Source: an uncultured Acetatifactor sp.
GTDB lineage: Bacteria > Bacillota > Clostridia > Lachnospirales > Lachnospiraceae
Length of the DNA: 49,655 nt
Direction of reading: 5' to 3'
Assembly: GCA_947624245.1 (NCBI GenBank)
Contig: CANQJL010000018.1
Coordinates: forward strand, 1-49,655
Shown here: positions 8,971-16,200 of the stretch, piece by piece
Numbering within the stretch: the stretch's first letter is position 1
Layout of the letters: each line of letters begins with the position of its first letter
Position numbers and translations under genes: made by a program
Notes under the pieces: model-generated
What the model was told of the DNA's origin: nothing
Database searches by the model: none
The model's input: the letters and a program-made list of their open reading frames with translations, nothing else

Positions 8971-10098
8971 ATGAATCAGTCCGATCTGAAGAGAAATGCA
9001 TACATGCTGCGAGGTTCCCTTGCCAGAAAAGGCTACATGCGTTGGTGGCACTCTTTTTCGGGAGTACACACCGAGACAGGGGAGTCCCGCACATTTTTTA
9101 TTGAGTTCTTTTTGATAAACCCCGCTCTCGGGGGCGACATGCCGATCTTAGGACGGCATCCCTATTACAGGAAGCGCGGCATGAAGCCCTCCTATGTCAT
9201 GGTGAAGGCAGGCGTGTTCCCCGATGCGGACGGCAACGGCGGAAAACAGCTCCACGTATTTTATCCCATCTCCGCCTTAAAAGCCACCGAAAGCCCTCTT
9301 GTCATGCAGGTAGAAGACTGCTTTTACAGCGAGGACCGGCTGATTGGCTGCGTAGACGTGACAGACGAGGAGGCCGCACACCGATGCTTTATGTCCGACG
9401 CGGGATACATGGAGTGGGACGTGGAGGTTCACAAAGCAGTGTCCTGCCATACCGGCTTTCTGGGCGGTGCGCCGGCACAGATTCTGAACGCTCTGGACAG
9501 CTACTGGCACGGAGAGGGGATTCGCAGCTTCTTTCGCGGCACCGTCACGCTTGACGGAGAGGTATACCTGATTTCGGCGGACACCAGCTACGGCTATGCG
9601 GACAAGCACTGGGGGCGCAGCTTCAACAGACCCTGGATGCAGCTTGCCTGCGGCAGGCTCACCAGCCAAAAGACGGGAAATGTGCTGCGGCACTCGGTTC
9701 TGGCAATCAACGGCTGCTGCCCGAGATTTCTCTGTTTTCCCTTAAAGCGCCGATTGATGATACAACTGTCCTACACCGGAGAGGACTTTGAATTCGGCTT
9801 CCGCACGGGGCTGCTTTTCTCTAAATGCAAATGGGAGACAAAGGAAAACGGCAAACGCTACATCTGGCACATCATCGCCCGAAACAGAACCGCCGTCATC
9901 AAGATCTCCGGCAGCTGCACAAAAGCACAGATGATGCGTCTGCAGTACGAAAGTCCCGACGGCAGCATTCCCCGCGCTCCTCTTCTGGCAGGAGGCGCCG
10001 GCGTAGGTACCGTCGAGATCTATCGGCGCGTACAGGGAGGAAGAGAGCTTCTGGACACTCTGCACATGAATGACGGCTTTTGCGCATACAGGCCTTAA
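8971..10098 (+). CDS. tocopherol cyclase family protein
   Basis: A 375-residue protein. The frame is open from GTG 8899, but the promoter at 8880-8908 puts the transcript start after it, so ATG 8971 (weak GGGAAG-type site ahead) is chosen. Resemblance to the bacterial tocopherol-cyclase-like family is seen in YGYADKHWGRSF, where plant cyclases have a Tyr-x-Glu-Lys-Asn-Trp-Gly type motif, in the Trp-rich N terminus KGYMRWWHSFSG, and in the mid-protein ALDSYWHGEGIRSFF. Members without tocopherol synthesis are common and their reaction is unknown; a lipocalin-like lipid- or isoprenoid-binding role is plausible. No signal peptide is visible. No tocopherol pathway genes lie nearby. It is a single-gene unit ended by a perfect hairpin at 10148-10174. 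Family call from memory of motifs, not from a search. Confidence 0.6.
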   Translation: MNQSDLKRNAYMLRGSLARKGYMRWWHSFSGVHTETGESRTFFIEFFLINPALGGDMPILGRHPYYRKRGMKPSYVMVKAGVFPDADGNGGKQLHVFYPISALKATESPLVMQVEDCFYSEDRLIGCVDVTDEEAAHRCFMSDAGYMEWDVEVHKAVSCHTGFLGGAPAQILNALDSYWHGEGIRSFFRGTVTLDGEVYLISADTSYGYADKHWGRSFNRPWMQLACGRLTSQKTGNVLRHSVLAINGCCPRFLCFPLKRRLMIQLSYTGEDFEFGFRTGLLFSKCKWETKENGKRYIWHIIARNRTAVIKISGSCTKAQMMRLQYESPDGSIPRAPLLAGGAGVGTVEIYRRVQGGRELLDTLHMNDGFCAYRP

Positions 10099-10147
10099 GG
10101 GAGCCCTTCCCGCAGGAAAGACCTGAAAATATAAATTTGCACAGCAA

Positions 10148-10174
10148 AACGGCGGGGAAATTTTCCCCGCCGTT
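10148..10174. terminator. bidirectional hairpin terminator
   Basis: A perfect stem of 13 bp (AACGGCGGGGAAA and its complement) with a single central base lies between the tocopherol-cyclase-like gene (plus) and the DUF2085 gene (minus). Read from the minus side the stem is followed by GTTTTGC, so it may serve both convergent units. Confidence 0.75.
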
Positions 10175-10184
10175 CCATATGTTC

Positions 10185-10580
10185 TCAGATAAAAAGCTGT
10201 AAAGCACGATCGATCCTCTCCGGCTCGTTCCAGAAAAGCTTCAATATCTCCGCCGCAATGATAAAACAGGTACGATGAAAGTAAATGAACAAAAAGATCA
10301 GTGCAATCCCAAACAAAATACCTGTAAACAGCCGGCGCAGATTCGTGCTCTCATAGGACGTAAGCCTCTGTACGCCTCCGTCAATGATGAGCGGCAGCGT
10401 CATCAAAAGTACAATGGGAAAACAGGGATACCCCCATAGGATCGCTATGGGAATCCCCGCAATGATACCCACCAGCTCCCCTGTGCAGCGCGCACATATG
10501 GGAAACTGCCTGCCGCGGAAATAGAACGAGCGGTCGGGCCTTGCGTGACAGCCAAAGAACAGCCGCAGAAACCGTCCCAA
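10185..10580 (-). CDS. DUF2085 family membrane protein
   Basis: 131 residues. The N terminus has GCHARPDRSFYFRG and FPICARCTGE, the paired Cys-His and Cys-x-x-Cys signature of DUF2085, which suggests a bound metal. Three membrane helices follow (about 34-52, 53-68 and 85-108). The frame opens with TTG 10580, one base after the stop of the upstream 76-residue gene, and no Shine-Dalgarno is visible. Translation is therefore probably coupled to that gene. The function of the family is unknown. The gene ends just before the shared terminator. Confidence 0.7.
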   Translation of the reverse strand: MGRFLRLFFGCHARPDRSFYFRGRQFPICARCTGELVGIIAGIPIAILWGYPCFPIVLLMTLPLIIDGGVQRLTSYESTNLRRLFTGILFGIALIFLFIYFHRTCFIIAAEILKLFWNEPERIDRALQLFI

Positions 10581-10581
10581 C

Positions 10582-10812
10582 TTATAATACCGGAAGGATC
10601 ATTGCTGCGCTTGCTGCAATACCGATTCCTGCAACTGCCGCGATAATGTAGAAGAGTACGCCGAGCACTACGGATACAAGTGCACCGATGCCTGCTGCCT
10701 TCGCCGAATTAGGCTTTGTCCCCTTCCATACAAGGAACAGAATCAGTCCTACGATAGGAATACAGAAGCCAAGTAATCCCCACAGAAATCCACCTTTGTC
10801 GTTTTCGTTCAT
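10582..10812 (-). CDS. small two-helix membrane protein (76 aa)
   Basis: 76 residues from ATG 10812 with GAGAGGG ahead. Helix 1 (about 10-29, GLLGFCIPIVGLILFLVW) and helix 2 (about 43-66) are joined by a short basic loop KGTKPNSAKAAG. Similar small two-helix proteins with a Gly-Phe-x-x-Pro-x-x-Gly first helix are common in Clostridia; no function is known to me. It is the first gene of a pair with DUF2085. The leader is unusual: about 122 nt from a strong promoter, with a GC-rich 9-bp hairpin at 10833-10871 that buries a second AGGAGG. Confidence 0.65.
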   Translation of the reverse strand: MNENDKGGFLWGLLGFCIPIVGLILFLVWKGTKPNSAKAAGIGALVSVVLGVLFYIIAAVAGIGIAASAAMILPVL

Positions 10813-10832
10813 GAAATTTCCCTCTCATTTCT

Positions 10833-10871
10833 GCGCCGCACCTCCTGTTGCACAAACCTGCCGTGCGGCGC
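10833..10871 (-). promoter_or_regulatory. structured 5' leader of the 76-aa membrane gene
   Basis: GTGCGGCGC (10863-10871 on the plus strand) pairs perfectly with GCGCCGCAC (10833-10841). In the transcript the 21-nt loop contains AGGAGG, an alternative ribosome site held inside the hairpin. The stem ends 20 nt before the ATG. It may be a translational control element. Confidence 0.45.
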
Positions 10872-10940
10872 TTTCGCAGATTTGCGTTTTGTCCTTCAAA
10901 AACACTTTTGCAGCTGCTTTACAGAAAGCCTGCAAGCAAC

Positions 10941-10969
10941 AGTATACTAATTTATTTCATATCCGTCAA
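10941..10969 (-). promoter_or_regulatory. promoter of the 76-aa/DUF2085 unit
   Basis: On the minus strand TTGACG (10969-10964), 17-bp spacer, TATACT (10946-10941). The start is expected near 10934, leaving a leader of about 122 nt. Confidence 0.65.
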
Positions 10970-11040
10970 CTGAATTATAAAAATCGACAACAATATTTGA
11001 CCATGCATAAATATGACTCGTCAGGAAATTCTGATGCAGA

Positions 11041-12162
11041 TCAGTCCTGCACCTTGAACCAGTCGTAAATCCGATATCCCTGATCGGTCCGATGCAGGAA
11101 CAGGTACATATCCACCGTGTCAGAATAGTCCTGACCCGACCGGTGCAGCAGCTGGGTCAGAGATACCCTGCAGGAAAAAATGTCCGGCGAGTGGGTGTAG
11201 AATTCTCCCGCTTCCACATCCTCAAAGTCAATGCCCGTCCAGTCCAAGACCATCCACCGATCTCTGCCCGCGGCAATCACTGCGGCGTAGGCATCGGAAT
11301 CGGGGTCGAAATATTTCTTCAGGCTGCTCAGGCTCACATTTTCCGCCGCCTGCATATACGCCGCATATTTTTCCATGGCCTGAATGACAAACTCCCCATA
11401 CTCCTCCTTCAGCGCTTCCTCCCACACGAGACCCGCCGTATAGGTACAGGTCTCTTCCGTAAAAGCCACCTGCGCGGCAGCTCCGTCCTGGTTCACCGCG
11501 CTCACCTTGGAAGGCATTTGGCGCAGATCCTCCAGCGTATAGACCGCATAGGGCACGCCCTCCAGATCCTCAGGCCAGCCGCTTCTTACATCCTTTCGCG
11601 GATAGGTATCCGTGAGCGCATCTGCTGACAGCGGTACGCCGTCCACCGTGACCTTGTAGGAGACGGGGGCCTCTACCGTCACCGTATACCGAACCACCTG
11701 CAGGTCCTGCAGATACAGCTCCAGATACGCGAACTCATAGGTGGAATAGCCGTGGGGCGTCTTTTGGGCGGAAAGGCGCAGCGCGATGGCCGCCACCTGT
11801 TTCTCCCCCGCCTTGACCAGATATTTCAGTTCGTCCTGCCGATCGGAGGAGCTTTCCGCATAGGTCAGCTCCCTGCCCTCAAGAGTCTGAGCAAGGTAGT
11901 CCTTTATCTCATCTTCTTCCGCTTTCCCGGGCTCATAGCGGGCCTCCGAGAGCAGAAGATCATAGTCCGCCGGCGCAAAATACCGTTCAAAGGCCTGCTG
12001 TGCCACATACTTCGGCTGAGCGTTCTCGTACTCCCTAAGCCTGCTTCGCACCACTGCCAGCGCCGCGAACAGGAGCAAAAGCGTCAGCCCCACAGCGCTG
12101 AAATAAACCGGATAAAAGCGCAAGATACGCCGCCGTCCCCTGTCTGTCTTGTTCCTCGCCAC
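11041..12162 (-). CDS. single-pass membrane protein of unknown function
   Basis: 373 residues, GTG start at 12162, five bases after the stop of the NAGPA gene; AGGCAGGG in the end of that gene may serve as ribosome site. The N terminus is basic (NKTDRGRRRILRFY) followed by one helix (about 17-39), so the remaining 330 residues should lie outside the cell. The outer part is rich in Tyr, Glu and Asp; the C terminus TDQGYRIYDWFKVQD looks like the close of an NTF2-like or Cys-free beta domain. I do not recognise the family. Operon position after a GT2-GtrA glycosyltransferase and a phosphodiester glycosidase suggests a role at the cell surface in glycan assembly or turnover. Confidence 0.6.
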   Translation of the reverse strand: MARNKTDRGRRRILRFYPVYFSAVGLTLLLLFAALAVVRSRLREYENAQPKYVAQQAFERYFAPADYDLLLSEARYEPGKAEEDEIKDYLAQTLEGRELTYAESSSDRQDELKYLVKAGEKQVAAIALRLSAQKTPHGYSTYEFAYLELYLQDLQVVRYTVTVEAPVSYKVTVDGVPLSADALTDTYPRKDVRSGWPEDLEGVPYAVYTLEDLRQMPSKVSAVNQDGAAAQVAFTEETCTYTAGLVWEEALKEEYGEFVIQAMEKYAAYMQAAENVSLSSLKKYFDPDSDAYAAVIAAGRDRWMVLDWTGIDFEDVEAGEFYTHSPDIFSCRVSLTQLLHRSGQDYSDTVDMYLFLHRTDQGYRIYDWFKVQD

Positions 12163-12167
12163 AGCAC

Positions 12168-13295
12168 TCAGCCCTGCCTTTCTTCATCTTCCGGCGCCAC
12201 AAGGAAAAACGTTGGCATGTGCCGGGGTTTCGTAAACGCCTTGTATCGATTGGTCAGCCCCATCTTCTGGTACTCGTCCAGTTCCGCCGGATCAATGTCA
12301 TACTTGGTATAATAATCTTTGTAGTACATCATGGCAGAGGAACCGCCGTCCAGCATTCCCGCCGTGACCGCTCCCTCCTCCTCCAACAGATCGATGATGT
12401 CATTGCGGGTAGCTCCCAGGCTGCTGGCCGTGCGCCCGTCCGTCACCAGAAGGATCACGGCGCCGTCCGCCCGCTGGGCGATAGCGGTGCGCTGGGCCAT
12501 GCCGGTGTTCCCCTCCGCATAGTACAGGGTGACGTTTTCCCCGTCGTTGGAAATCAGCACATTTCCCGTCTGAAAAGAAACCGCATCTCGGATTCCCAAC
12601 TGCTGCGCTTCCTCTCTGGTCATAGAATCGCAGACATGCAGCACGTTTTCCCCGTCAAAGCCGATAAAGGTGCGCTTCGCCTTGTCGTCCCACACACAGC
12701 TTCCCCGGGAATACGTCAGGCCGATGGGAGTATCCCCCGTGCCCTGACCGTTCACATCGGAAAACTCTCCCGCGTTGATGGCGGCAACGGCTCCCTCCCT
12801 CTCTACAATATCAAAGATGCGCGCTCCGATCTTTCCGCTGCGGTAATCACTAGATGTCCCCACATAGACCCGGGAAGGGTCCTTCACCAAGAGGAGATAC
12901 GCCTGGAAGGTAGGCTTGCTGCATGTCTTATAGAGCATTCCGTCGATGGCCTCGGCCCACTCGTCCTGTTCCTGCCCTGCGGCATCCGCCTGCGTCCCCT
13001 GTTCGCTCCCCTCTGCGTTCTCAGGGGCGGTTCCCATGGAAATGACCTCCTCCTGTACGTCGGCACTGTGAGCACAGATTTCCTCCACCAGCCCGTCGTC
13101 CAAAAACAGGCCCGGCAGCCATTTGGTGGCGCTGGCCTGCATGGCGGACAGGACCACCATGTCCCGCACCGTGGGGCTTGGCCCCTTCAAAAGCGTATAA
13201 CAGAGTGCAACCACCCCAAACGCCGTCAGAAACAAGACAGTGAAAAGGACCAGAAATATCCGGCCGATCACAGTGGCTATGCGCCGTCTTTTCAT
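12168..13295 (-). CDS. phosphodiester glycosidase (NAGPA domain) family protein
   Basis: 375 residues from ATG 13295, which overlaps the stop of the upstream glycosyltransferase as ATGA. A signal-anchor helix lies near residues 11-32 and the catalytic-type domain is extracellular. NAGPA marks are AINAGEFSDVNGQGTG, and VTDGRTASSLGATRNDIIDL followed shortly by MLDGGSSAMMYY, the classic Leu/Met-Asp-Gly-Gly-Ser signature. The family includes the enzyme that uncovers mannose-6-phosphate in animals and many bacterial exopolysaccharide-linked proteins. Here it may cut a sugar phosphodiester in a surface polymer. A GT2-GtrA protein is translationally coupled upstream and an unknown surface protein lies downstream. 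Confidence 0.8.
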   Translation of the reverse strand: MKRRRIATVIGRIFLVLFTVLFLTAFGVVALCYTLLKGPSPTVRDMVVLSAMQASATKWLPGLFLDDGLVEEICAHSADVQEEVISMGTAPENAEGSEQGTQADAAGQEQDEWAEAIDGMLYKTCSKPTFQAYLLLVKDPSRVYVGTSSDYRSGKIGARIFDIVEREGAVAAINAGEFSDVNGQGTGDTPIGLTYSRGSCVWDDKAKRTFIGFDGENVLHVCDSMTREEAQQLGIRDAVSFQTGNVLISNDGENVTLYYAEGNTGMAQRTAIAQRADGAVILLVTDGRTASSLGATRNDIIDLLEEEGAVTAGMLDGGSSAMMYYKDYYTKYDIDPAELDEYQKMGLTNRYKAFTKPRHMPTFFLVAPEDEERQG

Positions 13296-14377
13296 GCCGC
13301 TTTTCCCCCTTTTTCCTGAAAGACCCACCTGCGCTGCACCCGAAAGCTCACGAGAAAAAGCACCGTATCCACGGGAAGCTTTATCAGCGTGCGCCCAAAG
13401 GAACCGATTCCCGGGGCGAGACCCGAAATCCCATACACAGCCAGCCAGGAAACAAGCATCACAGGAACGGCCAGACATACATATCGCACAAAGGCTCCCA
13501 GCTTACCGGCGTTGTTTTCAAACACAAAGCGGCGGTTCAGGGCGAAATTGACTACCATGGAGAACAGCCGGGCGCAGACCGTTGCTCCAAGCACCGCCAA
13601 TCTGCCGTTGCCGCGAAACACAAACTGCCCCAGCAGGTAGAAGGCCAAAAGGTCTACCCCCGCTGATGCCAGGGAGTTCGCCGCATATTTTAAGATCAGG
13701 CCGTACACCCTGAGCGAATCCCTGATCGGCCTGAAGTGGGAGGCCTGGTTGTCGTCAAAGTAAAGGGTCTCGATAGTCACCTCCCGATAAGGGATCTTCC
13801 GCTCCCCCAAGAGGATCAGCATATTGGTCTCATACTCGTACCGGGTGCCCTTTGCCTTCATCAGCTCCTCCAGATACGCCGCGGGAATGGCCCTTAGACC
13901 GGTCTGCGTGTCGGACAGCTTCATCTGAAAAAAAAGGCGGAATACGAGAGAGGTGGCGCGGTTGCCAAAGCGGCTTCTGGGCGGAACATTCTCCAGTCCG
14001 AAATCCCGACAGCCCAGCACCACCGCAGGCTCCCCCTGCATCATCTCGCGGGCACAGGCCAGGATATCCTCCATTCGATGCTGGCCGTCGCCGTCCGCCG
14101 TCACCACGCCGAAACGCCCGTTTCTGTTTTCCAGGAAATAGGCAAAGGCCGTCTTGAGCGCCGCCCCTTTTCCCCTGTTCTCCTGATGGGACAAAAGAGT
14201 CACCTGAGGATATGTATTTTCCAGTTCCCTGAAATAATGGCGGCTTTCGGCTGTGCTGCCGTCGTCCACCAAAAGAATATCGTCGATTCCGGCCTCCACG
14301 GCGGCCGAAACGGTAGAAAGAAGTTTTTCGTCCGGATTCAAGGACGGAATCACAAGCGTAAACTGACAGTCTCCCAT
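13292..14377 (-). CDS. family 2 glycosyltransferase fused to a GtrA-like membrane domain
   Basis: 361 residues from ATG 14377 with AGGAGGAG ahead. Residues 1-220 are a GT-A fold: VIPSLNPDEKL, the DDG of LLVDDGSTAES, and the metal-binding ADGDGQHR. The rest (about 230-355) is a four-helix GtrA-like domain (NRRFVFEN and the terminal RRWVF are typical). Such fusions move a sugar to undecaprenyl phosphate and flip it, or decorate teichoic acids and lipids at the membrane. It heads the operon with NAGPA and the unknown surface protein. A hairpin occupies the start of the leader (14400-14434). Confidence 0.85.
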   Translation of the reverse strand: MGDCQFTLVIPSLNPDEKLLSTVSAAVEAGIDDILLVDDGSTAESRHYFRELENTYPQVTLLSHQENRGKGAALKTAFAYFLENRNGRFGVVTADGDGQHRMEDILACAREMMQGEPAVVLGCRDFGLENVPPRSRFGNRATSLVFRLFFQMKLSDTQTGLRAIPAAYLEELMKAKGTRYEYETNMLILLGERKIPYREVTIETLYFDDNQASHFRPIRDSLRVYGLILKYAANSLASAGVDLLAFYLLGQFVFRGNGRLAVLGATVCARLFSMVVNFALNRRFVFENNAGKLGAFVRYVCLAVPVMLVSWLAVYGISGLAPGIGSFGRTLIKLPVDTVLFLVSFRVQRRWVFQEKGGKAA

Positions 14378-14399
14378 AAAACTCCTCCTGGCCGAAAAT

Positions 14400-14444
14400 C
14401 AGGACCTCCTGTCGGGTATATCTGTGAGGTCCTGCTCTATCATA
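14400..14444 (-). promoter_or_regulatory. extended -10 promoter and leader hairpin of the GT2-NAGPA operon
   Basis: On the minus strand TGTTATGAT is an extended -10 (TATGAT = 14444-14439); the -35 is weak. The expected start near 14432 falls at the edge of a 9-bp inverted repeat CAGGACCTC/GAGGTCCTG (14400-14408 and 14426-14434). The hairpin would therefore lie at the very 5' end of the message and could stabilise it or bind a regulator. Confidence 0.4.
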
Positions 14445-14454
14445 ACATAAAAAT

Positions 14455-14498
14455 GCCGGAGATAAACTATTTTTTTGTCAAAAATATTTATCTCCGGC
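14455..14498 (-). terminator. 12-bp inverted repeat after rrf2, probable terminator
   Basis: GCCGGAGATAAA (14455-14466) is perfectly complementary to TTTATCTCCGGC (14487-14498) around a 20-nt loop. On the minus strand it lies 58 bp after the rrf2 stop and is followed by ATTTTTATG. The long loop is unusual for a terminator, so an operator role is possible too. Confidence 0.5.
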
Positions 14499-14503
14499 CA
14501 AGT

Positions 14504-14521
14504 TTCATGCTGCAGCATGAA
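14504..14521. repeat. perfect 18-bp palindrome
   Basis: TTCATGCTGCAGCATGAA reads the same on both strands. It lies between the rrf2 stop and the inverted repeat at 14455-14498. It has the form of a dimeric protein binding site, but no owner can be named. Confidence 0.5.
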
Positions 14522-14556
14522 TTTTCCCGCGAATATACGCATTTCACTTTTGTAAA

Positions 14557-14994
14557 TTAAATACAGTAATCCAGACTGCCCTCGCGCTGACGACGCTTCG
14601 CCACCAGATCTGCTATGGTCACATTGTCTATGACATGATTGATGGCGTCATAGAGATCCTTCCAGACCTCCAGCGTCTCACAGGTGTCGCACTGTTCGCA
14701 CTCGGCGCCCTCGTCCAGACAGGCCACCGGTGCCATGGATCCTTCCGTCAGGCGCAGGATCATACCGATGGTGTATTCCTCCGGCTCTCTGGCAATACGG
14801 TAACCGCCCTGTGCGCCGCGGACACTGTTCACATATCCCGCCTTGTTGAGTATGGCAATGATCTGTTCCAGATATTTCTCCGATATATTCTGCCTGGCAG
14901 CAATGTCCTTGACCTTGATGCACTCACCCGTATTGTTCAGAGCCAGGTCAAACATGACTTTCACTGCATATCGGCCTTTGGTCGAAATCTTCAT
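14557..14994 (-). CDS. Rrf2 family transcriptional regulator (IscR/CymR-like)
   Basis: 145 residues from ATG 14994; GGAGGA is three to four bases ahead, and the upstream TTG lies on the wrong side of it. The winged helix covers residues 1-75 (ISTKGRYAVKVMFDLAL, SEKYLEQIIAILNKAGYV, RGAQGGYRIAR). Cys92, Cys99, Cys102 and Cys105 in the C-terminal half match the Fe-S cluster region of IscR, which CymR of Bacillus lacks in this form. It follows cysK by about 50 bp in one operon. CymR represses cysteine genes together with CysK, so a cysteine or Fe-S sensing regulator of its own operon is likely. A palindrome in the cysK leader (16025-16043) is a candidate site. Confidence 0.85.
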   Translation of the reverse strand: MKISTKGRYAVKVMFDLALNNTGECIKVKDIAARQNISEKYLEQIIAILNKAGYVNSVRGAQGGYRIAREPEEYTIGMILRLTEGSMAPVACLDEGAECEQCDTCETLEVWKDLYDAINHVIDNVTIADLVAKRRQREGSLDYCI

Positions 14995-15043
14995 GTCTCC
15001 TCCATCACAAAACAAACGTACCTACATGCAGTTTATCACAATT

Positions 15044-15982
15044 TCAATTCTCTGTAAACAAGGGCGTGGAAAGATATCTGTCACCGGAATCCGGAAGCAG
15101 CGCCACAATGGTCTTGCCGGCATTCTCGGGCCTCTTTGCAAGCTGCGCGGCCGCATAGAGGGCGGCTCCGGACGTGATGCCCACCAGAATTCCCTCCTTG
15201 TGCGCGATGAGACGTCCTGTGGAAAATGCCTGCTCGGTGGTGACGGTAATGACCTCGTCATAGATCTGGGTATTCAGAACGGAAGGCACAAAGCCCGCTC
15301 CGATGCCCTGCAGCTTGTGGGGGCCGGGCTGGCCGCCGGAGAGCACGGGAGAATCCGCGGGCTCCACTGCCACTATCCGGATCGCGGGGTTCTTTGACTT
15401 CAAGAAGGTGCCGACGCCGGTGACCGTTCCGCCCGTACCGACGCCGCTCACAAAGATGTCCACCTTTCCGTCGGTATCTTCCCATATCTCAGGCCCCGTG
15501 GCGGCCGCATGTGCCGCAGGATTGGCCGCATTGTCGAACTGTCCCAGAATGACGGAGCCGGGAATTTCCTTCTGCAGCTCCTCCGCCTTGGCAATGGCGC
15601 CCTTCATTCCCTTTGCGCCCTCTGTGAGCACCAGCTCTGCACCGTATGCCTTCAGAAGATTTCTGCGCTCCACGCTCATGGTCTCCGGCAGGGTCAGCAG
15701 CGTGTGATATCCCTTTGCCGTCGCTACGCTGGCAAGGCCGATTCCCGTATTTCCCGAAGTGGGCTCGATGATCGTTGCGCCCGGCTTTAAAATGCCCTTT
15801 TTCTCCGCATCTTCAATCATAGAAAGTGCAATTCTGTCCTTTACGCTTCCCGCAGGATTAAAGTACTCCAGCTTTACCAGCAGGGTCGCTTCCGTGATTC
15901 CCTGATCCTTCGCGTAATTGTTCACCTTCAGTAAGGGAGTGCGCCCTATCAGCTCTGTTGCATTTTCATAAATCTTACCCAT
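15044..15982 (-). CDS. cysK: cysteine synthase A (O-acetylserine sulfhydrylase)
   Basis: 312 residues. Makes L-cysteine from O-acetylserine and sulfide with pyridoxal phosphate, in the cytoplasm. Lys48 in NPAGSVKDR is the PLP lysine, PTSGNTG (74-80) binds substrate, and [10 protein letters not shown] (181-190) holds the phosphate. Length and ends fit CysK type A; there is no CBS extension. ATG 15982 has AGAGGCGG ahead. The gene is transcribed from a strong promoter (16057-16085) and is followed by the Rrf2 regulator gene, the arrangement expected for cysteine-responsive control. Confidence 0.95.
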   Translation of the reverse strand: MGKIYENATELIGRTPLLKVNNYAKDQGITEATLLVKLEYFNPAGSVKDRIALSMIEDAEKKGILKPGATIIEPTSGNTGIGLASVATAKGYHTLLTLPETMSVERRNLLKAYGAELVLTEGAKGMKGAIAKAEELQKEIPGSVILGQFDNAANPAAHAAATGPEIWEDTDGKVDIFVSGVGTGGTVTGVGTFLKSKNPAIRIVAVEPADSPVLSGGQPGPHKLQGIGAGFVPSVLNTQIYDEVITVTTEQAFSTGRLIAHKEGILVGITSGAALYAAAQLAKRPENAGKTIVALLPDSGDRYLSTPLFTEN

Positions 15983-16024
15983 ATCCGCCTCTTTTCTGCG
16001 CTTTCCGCGCTCGCTATTTTTATT

Positions 16025-16043
16025 TCCTATTATTCAAGTAGGA
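16025..16043. promoter_or_regulatory. candidate Rrf2 operator in the cysK leader
   Basis: TCCTA (16025-16029) and TAGGA (16039-16043) form a palindrome with 9 central bases, just downstream of the predicted cysK transcript start near 16050. Rrf2 proteins often bind AT-rich palindromes of this size. Link to the adjacent regulator is inference. Confidence 0.4.
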
Positions 16044-16056
16044 TTATTATGAATTG

Positions 16057-16085
16057 ATATTACTCCCTGAAGGTGCGTTTGTCAA
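16057..16085 (-). promoter_or_regulatory. cysK-rrf2 promoter
   Basis: On the minus strand a perfect TTGACA (16085-16080), a 17-bp spacer and TAATAT (16062-16057). Start expected near 16050. Confidence 0.75.
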
Positions 16086-16144
16086 GCAGGTTTTTAAAAA
16101 TTTTGAAATTTTGCTTGCAGACGGTCTTCGAGATTTTGCTTCGG

Positions 16145-16174
16145 TTGACAAAGTTTCCGGTCAGGCCGTATACT
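16145..16174 (+). promoter_or_regulatory. aroA promoter
   Basis: TTGACA (16145-16150), 18-bp spacer, TATACT (16169-16174). Start near 16181, about 20 nt before the aroA ATG. This rules out the longer frame opening at 16054. Confidence 0.7.
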
Positions 16175-16200
16175 TGATTTGTATTTTTACGGAGGTCATA

